The notes under the pieces: model-generated
The model's database searches: none
What the model was told of the DNA's origin: nothing
What the model saw: the letters and a program-made list of their open reading frames with translations, nothing else
Source: Escallonia rubra
Taxonomy: Eukaryota > Streptophyta > Magnoliopsida > Escalloniales > Escalloniaceae
Direction: 5' to 3'
Assembly: GCA_033065855.1 (NCBI GenBank)
Contig: JAVXUO010001261.1
Span: forward strand, 1-64,000
Length of the DNA stretch: 64,000 nucleotides
Shown: piece by piece, positions 23,176 through 33,769 of the stretch
Numbering within the stretch: the first letter of the stretch is position 1
Layout: every line of letters begins with the position of its first letter
Position numbers and translations under genes: made by a program

Positions 23176-26100
23176 TAGGGATGGTAATGGGGCGGGTCGG
23201 ATGCGGGTTTTACGAAATCCGAACCCGCCCCGCTTCTTAGTAAACTTTGCCCCGCCCCGGTCCGGGTTATTTATGTTAAATACCATACCCGATCCTATGT
23301 AGATTTAGGAACCCCGAACCCGCCCCGTTCCGCCCCGTCCCGCGCTGTAGCACGCAAAAAAACCCGACCCGATCCTGTTCTAATGACTACTTGGTATTGC
23401 AGATTTCACTCTTTTTAAAAATGTATAACACCAAAACTTACACCTGTGTCACAAAAAATAAACTATACACATCATATTAATGTCTAAAAATTCTAAAAAG
23501 ACATTAGTAAATTACAACATAGTTCAAATAAATTACAACATATTCAAATTAATGTTCAAAAAGATAACACCACATTAACGTTCAATAAGATCAAGCTCGT
23601 TAAGCCGGTCCGCATTCCAACTCCAAAGTCCAAATACAACTGCAGTCACTGTTCACTGAAAAAATAATAGGAATAAAATGACATTAAAATGAATGGATAC
23701 AAAAAAAAAGTAAAATTAATCTGAAATACAATTTACACAAAGAATCATACATCCGTCACACATGAGCTGTCACCGTCTTTGTCATCATTAATTGTTGCAT
23801 ATTCCTTGTGTGCTAGATTAAATACAAATACAAGAACATAGTACAAATGTACCAGTACTCGAGAGAATTCAAAGTATTGTCAAATTTAACTGCATGAATA
23901 AAATAATAGAATGAGCTTACCTTTCATTTCAGCAGCCCACAACCAATCTTGAGCACACATTAACGCTTCTAGTGTCTTTGGATGAAGCCTATTACGGTGA
24001 GGACTCACTAACCTACCACTTGTGCTAAAAGACGCCTCCGATGCGACTGTAGATATGGGAATAGCAAGAATATCCTTAGCCATCAACTGTAATGTTGGGT
24101 ATTTCAATCCATTAGTCCTCCACCAAGCCAAAATATCAAAGTCCAAAGACCTAGGCAACACATCCTCCTCGAGATAATGATCCAACTCAGATTTTACTAC
24201 AGTCTTTCTCTTCTTCTTGACATGTTCATCGAAACCTTTAAGAGAATCTAGACATCCCACCTCAACACGCTCTTGCGAGCGAACAGATGATCCTCCACGA
24301 GTATTATGATCACTAACCTCTCTATTTTGATACTCACGAAGAAGTCTATAACAAAGTGATGATACCTTTTCAGTTTCTCCCTCTTCTCCCGACCCGTAAA
24401 GCTGACTATAATAATACTGAATCAACTCCATTTTGTACCTAGGATCCAACACTACAGCAACCGCCATGATTCCATGAATATCCAACCAATATTTATCAAA
24501 CTTCTCAAGCATTTTCTTAGCCATACTTCTAATCACCTCACTTGAGCTCATGAGCCACTCACCTAACACCATTCTAATCTCACAAATTTTAGGAAAAAAC
24601 AAGTTACCCGTAGGATACTTTGTGCCCGAAAACATCTCTGTTGTTTCATAAAACAACCTCAACTTGTCACAAATCTCTCTTGCAAAAGTCCACTCCTCTT
24701 CACTTGGGCAAATTTTATATTGAGACTCTCGTTGCTTCAAGCGAAAAAAAACATCTTTATACACAAATGCAGTTTCAAGCATAAAAAACGTTGAGTTCCA
24801 TCTTGTAGGACAATCAAGTGCCAACTTTTTTGTGCTTGAAATACGCAATTGACGAGCAGTCTCTTCAAATTTCTCATCTCTCTTCGGTGATGCCCTCCAA
24901 AAAGCCACACTATCTCTAACCTTTTCAATTCCCTCCTTTATCACACTCAACCCATCTTTAACAATCAAATTCAACACATGTGCCGTACACCGCATATGAA
25001 TCAATTCACCAAACAACAACATAGAACTAGAATCCAACTTAAGCAACAAGTCATCAATCATCGCATCATTCGTACTACAATTGTCAACCGTAATTGTACA
25101 TAATTTTCTATCAATGTTTCTGACAAAGCATCACAAATAACTTCACTAGTGTGTGGACATGGCAAATATAAGAACCTATAAAGGATAAATTTAACAATTA
25201 TTATGCGAAAGTAGGAATAAAATTAGATTGTAAAATACCAAATTTGCAAAAAAAGTAAAGCATACCTCAAAATGCGACTTTGAAGAATGAACTCTTCATC
25301 GATAAAATGTCCCGTGACAGCCATGAAACCCTTCTTTTGATTACCAGAAGTCCACAAATCAGTAGTGACAGCAACCCTACTTCTTATCCCCTCCAACAAC
25401 TTCATCACTTGTTCCCTCTCATGTTCATAGATATTTATAATGTCGCTCTTCACTGTGTTCCGGGTTGGTATCTTAAACAATGGCTGAAGTGCAGACGAAT
25501 ACCTCCTAAACCCCACGTGGTCAACAATAGATAACGGGTATTCATGCAAAATTATCATGGTTCCAAGTTCTCTCCTGGCAAAATCCTGATCAAAGGTATA
25601 ATTACCTAATTCGGGCTTAACATTTGCTTTACCCATTATCCCAGCCAAGAGTTTCTGTCTAACATCCGGTTGCCTTAGACGTTTACATCTGTCTAAGTGC
25701 ACACGCAAGTGAGTAGTCCCATTTTTTGGGTTTGCCCCAAGGGTTTTCCGGCAGTGACTACATGTTGCTGTCACATTTCCACCATTTTTTTTCCTTTCGA
25801 AGTGCGCCCACACACTACTTTTCAAGTTCTCGTTGTTTAAATCATCGGCGCCACTGTCAAGGTCAACTGGTGTAGAAGCAGAGACTCCCATGCTTGCATT
25901 TGGTGTTGATGGCTCAGAAGTTTGATCCTCTAATGTAGCTCTAGGGGTTTGCACCGGAGATGATGCAACGGGAGAAGACGTAATTTCATTGGAAGACATG
26001 ATTTTATCTATATATTCATTTAAACAGAAAAGAATGATTTTCAAGAAAATCAAATAAATAATACCTACTCCGAAATAATACCAAATTAGCAAGGACTTTT

Positions 26101-27430
26101 CTAATATGCCCTCATAAAACCATAAGTAAACTATCTCAGGAAACTTGCTACTTGGAAAAGAGTGTTAATTTAAGGACAGCTTGGACATGTTAAGCAACTG
26201 AATAACTGATATAGGAAAGCCCTAACATCAAGTTTCTCACTCTTGGTAACACATGAAAAGTAGTACACAGCTGAAATAAAATCAACAGCAATAAAAGAAG
26301 ATTAATTAAACCAGAATACAACGAGGTCGATTAGCAAAGTGAACTTTCATTAATTAAGAAAACTAACTCTGCTGGGTAAAGGGTATTGATTAGTCTGATT
26401 AGATATCCGGTTTGAACCTAACAGGCAACAAACCTACAGTTTCCAGCAAAGTGTCAACATTCAACACTTCAAGTTTTACAAAAAGCATTTGGGTTTTAAA
26501 GTGAACGTAATTAACAGTCTAACAGAAGACATGGAAACAAACAAACCAGAAGAATGCATTCTCTTGTTTTATGGGTATACAATATACACTATACACATAT
26601 ATAAAAAGATGAAATCCTGTTAAAATCATGCACCCAACCAAATACTGAAAACCCATCGTAGTGTGATTAGTGGAGGCCCCTGCATGATCAAAACCCATCG
26701 GATTTCACCAGGTTTACTCTAATTTTTAAGAATACAGTTACTCTATCTATAGCAAGAACAAGCGGGTGGGTGCGTACTGGGTACCAGGTCACTGCAGATC
26801 AAAATCTGAGAGCCGTGCGCCTTGAGGTGCAGCGGTGGTGGTTCGTCGCAGTAGATCCAACTCTCGTCGCAGTACTGGCAGTAGATCCAACTCTAAGAAC
26901 AAGCTTGTCGCAGTGGTGGTTCGTCGCCGTGCGGTACTGCGGTGGACAGCCGTGCGAGGTGCGGTGGGCTCCAATTCGTGAGGTGGTCAGGTGAATGGAG
27001 AGTGGCCGGAGCCGTGAGCCGTGCGCCGTGCGGGTGGAGAGCGGCCGTGCCGTCGGTACTGCAGTGGCTGTCCGGCTGTCCGCTGTCGTCTGTCGAGATT
27101 GGAGAATGGAGAGGCAAGCCGTAAGCAGTCAAAGGCTCAAAGCACAAATATGAAAGTAGGGTGGAAAATAGACATTAAGATTTAAGACATATATATATGG
27201 TATAGATGGACAGCTAAGATTAAGTAAGCTATTAGGGTTAGTATACCGGGGCGCGGCGGGGCGGGGCGCGGGGCGGTGTAGGTAAATACCATACCCGCCC
27301 CTAACCCGCCGCGGGGTTTTTTTTTAAATACCATGCCCGCCCCACGGCCCGGTCAAAGTCAGAAGAACCCGGTCCTGTCGGGGCGGGGCGGGGCGGAAAC
27401 CTGCGGGTTCGGATTTTTTTGCCATCCCTA
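23176..27430 (-). mobile_element. hAT DNA transposon (4255 bp) with a degraded transposase gene
   Basis: Termini are TAGGGATGGTAA at the left and, reversed from the right, TAGGGATGGCAA, the typical hAT end. An exact 8-bp target duplication, ACCGGTAC, flanks it. Subterminal regions on both sides are rich in GGGGCGGG and CGGGTTCGGA motifs in opposite orientation. It carries a three-exon BED zinc finger/hAT transposase on the minus strand, broken by one frameshift. It lies inside the solo LTR, 79 bp from the MULE-like element. Confidence 0.95.
23745..25999 (-). pseudogene. hAT transposase (BED finger, RICESLEEPER-like), frameshifted
   Basis: Three minus-strand exons (25999-25266, 25175-23921, 23812-23745) join at good splice sites. 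The start at 25999 opens a Ser/Thr/Pro-rich N terminus, followed by a BED zinc finger (SVWAHFERKK, CSHCRKTL, HLRVHLDRC). Next come the catalytic core region (TTDLWTS, DNCSTNDAM, CTAHVLNLIVKDGL, CPTRWNST) and the C-terminal hAT dimerisation block (ASEASFSTSGRLVSPHRNRL). The exons total 2057 nt, one short of a multiple of three. The reading frame changes at about 25110-25120, upstream of the DNCSTNDAM motif, so the gene is a pseudogene with a single-base loss. Otherwise it is close to full length, and no other stop was seen. Confidence 0.9.
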
Positions 27431-27799
27431 ACCGGTACGGGGGGGCGGGCGGCGCGCGGGGGTGGTGGACCTTGGGTCAACCTAGGTCCTCCCTCCTTAC
27501 AAAACATGGGTACCCCCAAGGGGCCAAACCCTTAGCTCAAGGCTAAGCCTTATAAGGAGACAATATTGACTTTATCTCTTCAATGTGGATACTCTTTTCC
27601 CTTCAAGTTGAACCACCAACTTCAACTTTCTCATTCACTCATTATTTGTTTTAAACTTCTGAATATAATATGATCATCTATTCCAATAGATGATCATAAA
27701 TAACTTTGTTCCTAACCAAATTATGGTTTGGAACCCATTTGAAAATTAAATCAAAGATGGTTCTCCGCAATGGGTTTAAAACCCAATTCCAACAACCAG

Positions 27800-28720
27800 T
27801 ACGTCGAGCCGTGACATTAAAGACTTTTCATCACAGTGGACAACCAATTGCTCGGGAAGTACATAAATGCCTGAAATTGTAAAGCAATCGTAGTGTTACA
27901 AAATTTCTCTTGATAAATATGTATAGAACACAATATAACCAAATTTAAGAATACACGAATTCAGAGAGAACTCAAATCAACTTCGCACAAGTCAAATTTA
28001 CAACATTTCCTCACGGATATATCTCAATTGTCCGCCGTCACATTATAAAGGAAAACGCATCGTATTTATAGCTATGTCCAACTCAAGGAATATCTAATGC
28101 TACTCACGCGCGGACACTGAAAAAAGCAAGGTCAAGGCTCTGCCCCCGAACCCCCCAATAAAGCCCGCTACACGGAATATGATGGGTCAACTGCCTTCCG
28201 TTCCGGACAACTCGGTCTATACCTTCTATCTTTAGCAATGAATATAAGACATATATCAACAAATAGAATCTTTAGACAATATCGTAAACATATATATGGT
28301 TTTGAAGCCTTTTAGGAACTCAAAATTTGCTTTGTTGGAGGTCAACTATTGAACAGCCTCTTTGCTTTGTTGTTCTGTAATTTAGTAGCATATTTGGTCG
28401 TCTCATTTCCTTCCAATATCAAAAGACTAACTAGCTAGTTATGTACCAGTAAAACATTTGGACTGCGATGTGCTTCAAGAGCCAAAGACTTATGCAGCAT
28501 TAAGTTCAAAATCAAATCCCATATTTAAAGGATTCAACACATTGAACAGGAGATAGATGAAGAAATAATAGTATTAAGTCCCATAATTAAAGAATTCAAC
28601 ACTTAGAACAAGAGTTAGATGAAAAAATTAATAGTACTAAGAAAATTCATTAATGGTAGTGAAACATATATATACTTAAAGTAATGTGTGCTTTTATGAC
28701 AGAAGGTAGGGTTACGTGAT
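27800..28720. other. Intergenic region upstream of copy C
   Basis: No gene is seen. This part of unit 1 has no obvious counterpart in unit 2 (38230-38577), consistent with a deletion there that also removed the homologue of gene C. Confidence 0.5.
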
Positions 28721-28726
28721 CTCACT

Positions 28727-28735
28727 AGCTATATA
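28727..28735 (+). promoter_or_regulatory. TATA-like box of prolamin-like gene C
   Basis: CTATATAAC about 100 bp upstream of the ATG at 28830, the same spacing as in gene B. Confidence 0.5.
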
Positions 28736-28829
28736 ACCTTCTTTTTCGTAGAGAAAACGAAAAGCAATTTCACAAACCTCAAAAGCCACGGAAAAAATAC
28801 ATACAAGAGCGTACGAATTTCCTTCCACA

Positions 28830-29174
28830 ATGGCAGTAAAGTCGCTAAAGACGCTATCAACAATGTTGGTTATCACGATCATGGCAACGTCTGTCATGTC
28901 AAGGGTAACGCTGTTGGCACCACCACCGGTATCTTTGAGTTCTAAAATCACCGTCTTCAATTGCTGGAAACCTCTTAGTAACATAGAGGGGTGCCTAATA
29001 GGTATATACAAGGCGCTCACAACTGGCCAAGCTGGACTTCTTTCCGCTCCTTGTTGCCAGGCATTTACCAACATTATTGACGGCACCTGTTGGGATCAGC
29101 TGTTTCCCCTGAATCCAAAACTTCCTTTGATTCTTAAGACCTTCTGTGATGCTCCTGCATTGTCACCTCAATGA
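28830..29174 (+). CDS. Small secreted prolamin-like six-cysteine protein (copy C)
   Basis: This single-exon gene encodes 114 residues of the prolamin-like / ECA1 class, with an N-terminal signal peptide (about residues 1-24). Six cysteines at 45, 55, 75, 76, 87 and 106 follow the family spacing with one extra residue before the fifth. Landmarks are FNCWKPLSNIEGC, PCCQAFTNI and TCWDQLFPLNP. Its N terminus (TMLVITIMATSVMSRVTLLAP) parallels that of copy B (MLLVIAFMATSAMSRVTQLAP), so B and C are close paralogues. It is intact, with a TATA-like box 100 bp upstream. It has no counterpart in duplication unit 2. Function is inferred from family membership only. Confidence 0.87.
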   Translation: MAVKSLKTLSTMLVITIMATSVMSRVTLLAPPPVSLSSKITVFNCWKPLSNIEGCLIGIYKALTTGQAGLLSAPCCQAFTNIIDGTCWDQLFPLNPKLPLILKTFCDAPALSPQ

Positions 29175-29575
29175 ATCCGGAAGAGAATCTGGTTCGTCTC
29201 TTGAAGCAATCAGTTAGCAAAAACGCTTCTGGGAAAGACAAAAAAAAGTGCAAAAAAAAAGAGGGAGGATAAAAGTATGCCTTGGGGTGGCTGCGTTAGA
29301 TTTTTTTTTAGATGCTTGGCTTTTATTAGTTCCCCTAGATGGTTTTGAAGTTTCAATGGTTAGGAAATGTTCTCTTCTTCGTTTCTTGATAGCCAGTAAT
29401 GCATAGACTTCCTCCATACACTCTCCCACCCCCACCTCAAGCAATCCTACATGTCTCTTACAGTTGTGGTGCATATCCAACCATAGTAAAAGGGTTCACA
29501 GCTTTTATTGGCTCTATGTTAACACCTATTATGTGCCTCGTGAAAAGAAGGTTTGGATCTTTTAGATTTTAGATA

Positions 29576-29810
29576 GGAACAAATTTTGGCTCCGATCTCG
29601 TTCGTATGAATTTTCCTCCAACCTCACGTATAATGACAACTAATAGTCGCTAAATATTTCTAGTGACTTTTCTTCTAACACTTTCAGCGACAACTATTAG
29701 CAGTATTTTTTTAACGTCACAAAATAAAAGTCACTAGAAATATTTAGAGATGATTCGCTATATAGGGGGATTCTCCAACCGGGGTAGCAGCAATTTTTTT
29801 TTTACTTGCG
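29576..29810. mobile_element. Small foldback insertion in unit 1
   Basis: Relative to unit 2 (38761-38783) this stretch is extra. It contains an inverted pair, TCGCTAAATATTTCTAGTGAC at about 29651 against GTCACTAGAAATATTTAGAG at about 29727. Exact ends are uncertain. It is probably a small non-autonomous DNA element. Confidence 0.5.
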
Positions 29811-29839
29811 GTTAAATATCATTTTTTGAAGTGAAGAAA

Positions 29840-30898
29840 TCTATATCTATATAATATATAATAAGCGAAGCGAGAAAGACATTGATAACTTCTTTGCGCG
29901 ACACATCATCGCTTCTTTATTTAACACGTCATTAGATCTTTATTTTAAGATTAATTAAACTCTATATTAGTAAGTCTTAGTTAATTTAAAAACTAATTCT
30001 AATCATTCTAAAATTCTACTTAATCAATATACTAATCTATTAAGACTTCCTTTTTGAGAAACGCATTGATAGCTTCTTTGCGCGACACATCATCGCTTCT
30101 TTATTTGACACGTCATTAGATCCTTATTTTAAGATTAATTAATCTCTCTATTAGTAAGTCTTATTTAATTTAAAAACTAATTTTAATCATTCTAAAATTC
30201 TACTTAATCAATATACTAATCTATTAAGACTTTTTTTTTATTTATAATTATGCACTTAAAATTCAAAAACTAATTCTAATTATTCTAAAATTCAACCTTA
30301 TCATTATACTAACTTATTAGGACTTAGATTGACTATTGTATCTTCAAAACTACTCTATAATATGAATATAAAAACTCATGTATGTAAAAAACGAAAATAA
30401 TACTTTCGATTTAGAAGAAAATTTAAAAACCAATTCGAATCATTCTAAAACTCTTCCTAATCAATATACTAATCTATTAAGACTTCATTTTTGACAACTA
30501 TGTCCTTAAAAGTGTTTTCTAAATAATAAAAAGAAAATTATACTTTCAATTTTGAAGAAAAAATTAATGTTACAATTACGATTGAACAACATATGAGACT
30601 TAGAAAAAAAAATTGATCTAACATTTATTTGAATTTTGATAGCTAGATACCTTATTTTTAAATTTAATTAATTTTACAAGAATAATGAGGGTTGTATGAT
30701 TTAAAAATTAATTCTAAATATTTTAGAACTCATCCTAATTAATACACTAACTTATTATGAATTAATTTTGACTATTGTATTCTTAAAACCACTATTTAAT
30801 GTGAATATAAAAATTCATATATCGAAAAAATGAAAATAACATATTAGATTTAGGAGGAAAAAAATGACGTTCTAATTGAGTTAAATTTGCTATCATTA

Positions 30899-30951
<53 letters not shown>

Positions 30952-31698
30952 CGTAAAATACTCATCGTTAAAAAGGAATAATAAGATATATAGATTTAAT
31001 AAACAAATTATAAGTCAACATTTTTAAATAAGACATCATGACCACCAAACTGGTTATATCCCATATATAAGGATTTAGAAAGCAAATCGAACTCTTTACT
31101 AGGATTTATTGCTGAAAAATTCGTGGAATAATTGTCGCGGTATCTGTAAACCTTATAAATCTAGAAAATCAATTGTACAACGTTTAAACTGACATATATT
31201 TACGTATTAGGCTTTGGTTTTGACTATGAAAAACTTGATTAGACTGTCATGCAATTCTTGCGTAATATTTGCATAAGCATATAATGTTATGGGCAACCCA
31301 TTCAAGGTACAAATTAATTTTAAAAGATACTTAGAAAAAAATAAAAATTTCTTATTCAATAGCAAATTGACCTCAATATGTTCTCCGCATATTTTTATCA
31401 CTAGAATTTACTTTTTAATTTTTGTATACTAAATAAACTTTTAATTTTTGTTCATCAATATAGTTACCAAATCAGAATTAGCAAATATGCACAAGAACAT
31501 TACTTATTGATATTTTACCAAAAGGGTGAATTTATTTTATTACAAGAAAGTTCAAGCCAAAAATTAAAGTAACTACCTTTGATGGAATGACCATAAAATT
31601 ATAAAATTATTCAATATATTTTATTATACATTTCAGAACTACTAAAATAAATTAGTGTTAATAAACCGTCCCGTACTTGGCACGGGATTCTGGGCTGG
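29840..31698 (+). mobile_element. Non-autonomous Helitron (1859 bp)
   Basis: It begins with TC (TCTATATCTATATAATATA) and ends with CTGG, fitting the CTRR rule. A hairpin (CCCGT, 7-nt loop, ACGGG) ends 12 nt before the 3' end. It sits exactly between host A (29839) and T (31699), with no target duplication. The homologous position in unit 2 is unoccupied (A38806/T38807), so both ends are proven by comparison. It codes for nothing recognisable, has an internal duplication of about 183 bp (from about 29874 and 30057), and contains an (AT)n run near 30902-30948. Confidence 0.93.
30898..30949. repeat. (TA)n microsatellite inside the Helitron
   Basis: Uninterrupted TA dinucleotides of about 50 bp. 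Confidence 0.9.
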
Positions 31699-33331
31699 TA
31701 CTTTTTAAACAAGAAGTTGTAATTTGCTACTATTTTTTAGACGTTTCTCCAACAAAAAGGAGTAACAGCAAAGAAGAGCATTGTTTGACATGGCTGCCAT
31801 TAGATATATGGTTTTGAGTTAGTTGTTTTGCATTCTTTTTTCCTTGTTCCTTATTTTGCCATCAACAATATATTATCATATCATTTAATGATAACGATAA
31901 TAAGTAAATCCCTAAGAGTCGATACAACAAGAGATCCTATCAACCACCTGGTTGTGTGACTAACGGAACCTGTATGTGACACACTTGTTACTGTGATCCC
32001 AGGTGCCACCCCTTAGCCTTGTCCAAAATAAGAATGCATAATATAAAAGAAACTGCATATTGTAATAACTAAATGAACAAAATAACACAAAGAGAAGAGC
32101 ATAAACTTGATGTAGTTACTCTGTTGCTAGCATTTGTCGTCCCACTGATGAAACATCAGTAAGTACCAAGAGTGCCCTAGATTTTATCGTCAGCCAGAAC
32201 TCTTTGTCGCTCGGCTAAGTACACCCAACAAGTTGAAAAGTCTAAAATTCGCAAACTTTTTTCTTTTAGGACTAGGATCTTTTATTAATAAACTGTTATA
32301 ACAGAGATGCTATAACAGAAGATCTAATCTATTTTTTCTATTTGAGTGAAATCTAAATGTCACGCATGCAAAACTTTAATTGGCATCATTACTCCGCATA
32401 AAAAATCTAACGTAAAAGTCAATATTGCTCTGTCAAAGCAAAAAAGAAAACAAACTATGCATGGTTTCATATGGCCAAACTATTCAATTAGCTCCCAAAA
32501 CATAGCAATTACTTACAAAATATCATATGCATGCCCCTTTCAGTGCAACTAACATAAAAGACTAGACAAAAAAACACTTTCCCTTTCCCCATCGTTCTTG
32601 CAGCAGCCTTTAATGCAAAGCGGACGATATTTAAAAAAATATAACATCTTGATTTGGAGAATAATGAGGGGTATATTCGTTAAAATAATCATCCGCTACA
32701 TTTTGTAGCGGATGGACTTAAAAAAATGCAAAAAAAATCTAGACCGTCCACAGATCGCGTGTGGACGGCCAGATCCCGAGAGCAACTAAGCCCATTTGGT
32801 CCACGCAGTCAACAGATCAGTTATATATATATATAACATTAGGCTGGACTTCCTTTTCTTCCAAAAAATTTATCTGTCGTTATTATACCTCTTTATCAAC
32901 TACTTCTAATTCCAACAACAATAAGAGAGCAAGTGTTAGCAGTAGAGTACAAGCTGGTGGTATGGATTTGTTGGACCAAAAAGTTTCAACCGTCCGTGAA
33001 TTCTTTTTGTTTTCATTTTTAAACATTTCAATTTTTTTTGAAAAAGATGCTTTTCAAAAAATAATAATAATAATAAGACATGTTTTCGCTTGAATACCAC
33101 TACCAGAATATGGCCATAAGAGAAGAATCATTTACTAACATTTATTTTTAAGTAGCGAAACGTATGCCAATATTAATTAGTGCATGCTTTTAGTACATTC
33201 AATGAGACCAAATATTTCTTTAAATCCCTTCAACCAAGTGAGAACAAAAAGCAATTTCACAAACGTCGAAAAAGACCAACATAGTATATATATAAACATC
33301 CTTTTAAGGGTGAGCAACTTTCATTCCAAGC
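31699..33331. other. Non-coding remainder of unit 1 and junction to unit 2
   Basis: 31702-32627 is homologous to 38812-40232, ending at the 3' UTR of an E-like gene (CTTGCAGCAGCCTT, shared with 40210). 32628-32850 is unique and contains small inverted repeats (TCCGCTACATTTTGTAGCGGA at about 32694). 32860-33331 is the duplicated promoter region of pseudogene D. No intact gene is present. Confidence 0.7.
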
Positions 33332-33769
33332 ATGGTCATAATGTCAATTCAGAGCCTATCAATGCTGTTAGTGATCGCATTCATGGTAACATCAGCCATG
33401 CCAAGGGTAACCCCATTAGCACCGGCACGGGCACCTTCCAACAGTGACACCGACCAATGTTAGCAATTTACAGAATCAGTTGATGGATGTACAGAGCAGA
33501 TACTCGACTCAATCGCAGATGGCGAATCTGATCGTCTAAGTGGTCCTTGTTGCGACGGCATAATTAAAACCCCAGATTCCTGTTGGCCTCCCGAGTTTTG
33601 GGATAAAGCCCCGTACCCTAAGATTCTTAAGGCCTTCTGCGAGACTCGCAAGTCATCACCTAAACAATTGGGGAAAACAATCAGATTATTTCGTAAAGTT
33701 ACGAGTGAGGCAGCCAAAAAGGAGCAAAAGACGCAATACAAGAAACCAACGGAGTTTTTCCGTCACTAA
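33332..33769 (+). pseudogene. Prolamin-like gene, nonsense-mutated copy D
   Basis: This is the duplicate of gene B. The frame is intact from the ATG at 33332 through a B-like signal peptide (MLLVIAFMVTSAM) and all six family cysteines (codons 43, 53, 73, 74, 84, 103). However, codon 44 is TAG (33461-33463), at the position where all functional copies but A and E carry Trp right after the first cysteine. The normal stop after the last cysteine is also lost, and the frame runs on to 33769, into the left end of a CACTA element. The TATA box found in B (CTATAAATCC) reads CTTTAAATCC here (about 33218). Nonsense mutation, stop loss and promoter decay together argue for a dead gene. Confidence 0.88.

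Larger units (their letters stand above)
21380..27794 (-). mobile_element. Solo LTR (Copia-like) split by two nested DNA transposons
   Basis: The outer ends are perfect LTR termini: TGTTGGAAAA at 21380 and TTCCAACA ending at 27794. They are flanked by an identical 5-bp target duplication, ACCAG (21375-21379 and 27795-27799). Removing the nested MULE-like element and the hAT element leaves about 960 bp and no internal retrotransposon coding region, so this is a solo LTR. Minus orientation is suggested by the TGTTGGAATTGGG start at 27794 and an AATAAA on that strand at 21582-21577. The Copia assignment rests only on the terminal sequence and length and is tentative. Confidence 0.85.
18110..32627. 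repeat. Segmental duplication unit 1
   Basis: Ordered blocks here are homologous to blocks in 32850-40232. 18110-18400 matches 32860-33115, the promoter and gene at 19262-19860 match 33145-33733, and 19925-21240 matches 37005-38230. Likewise 29400-29572 matches 38577-38761, and 31702-32627 matches 38812-40232. Order and orientation are conserved, so one tandem duplication followed by insertions and deletions explains them. Unit 1 carries genes B and C, the solo-LTR complex and a Helitron. Confidence 0.85.
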
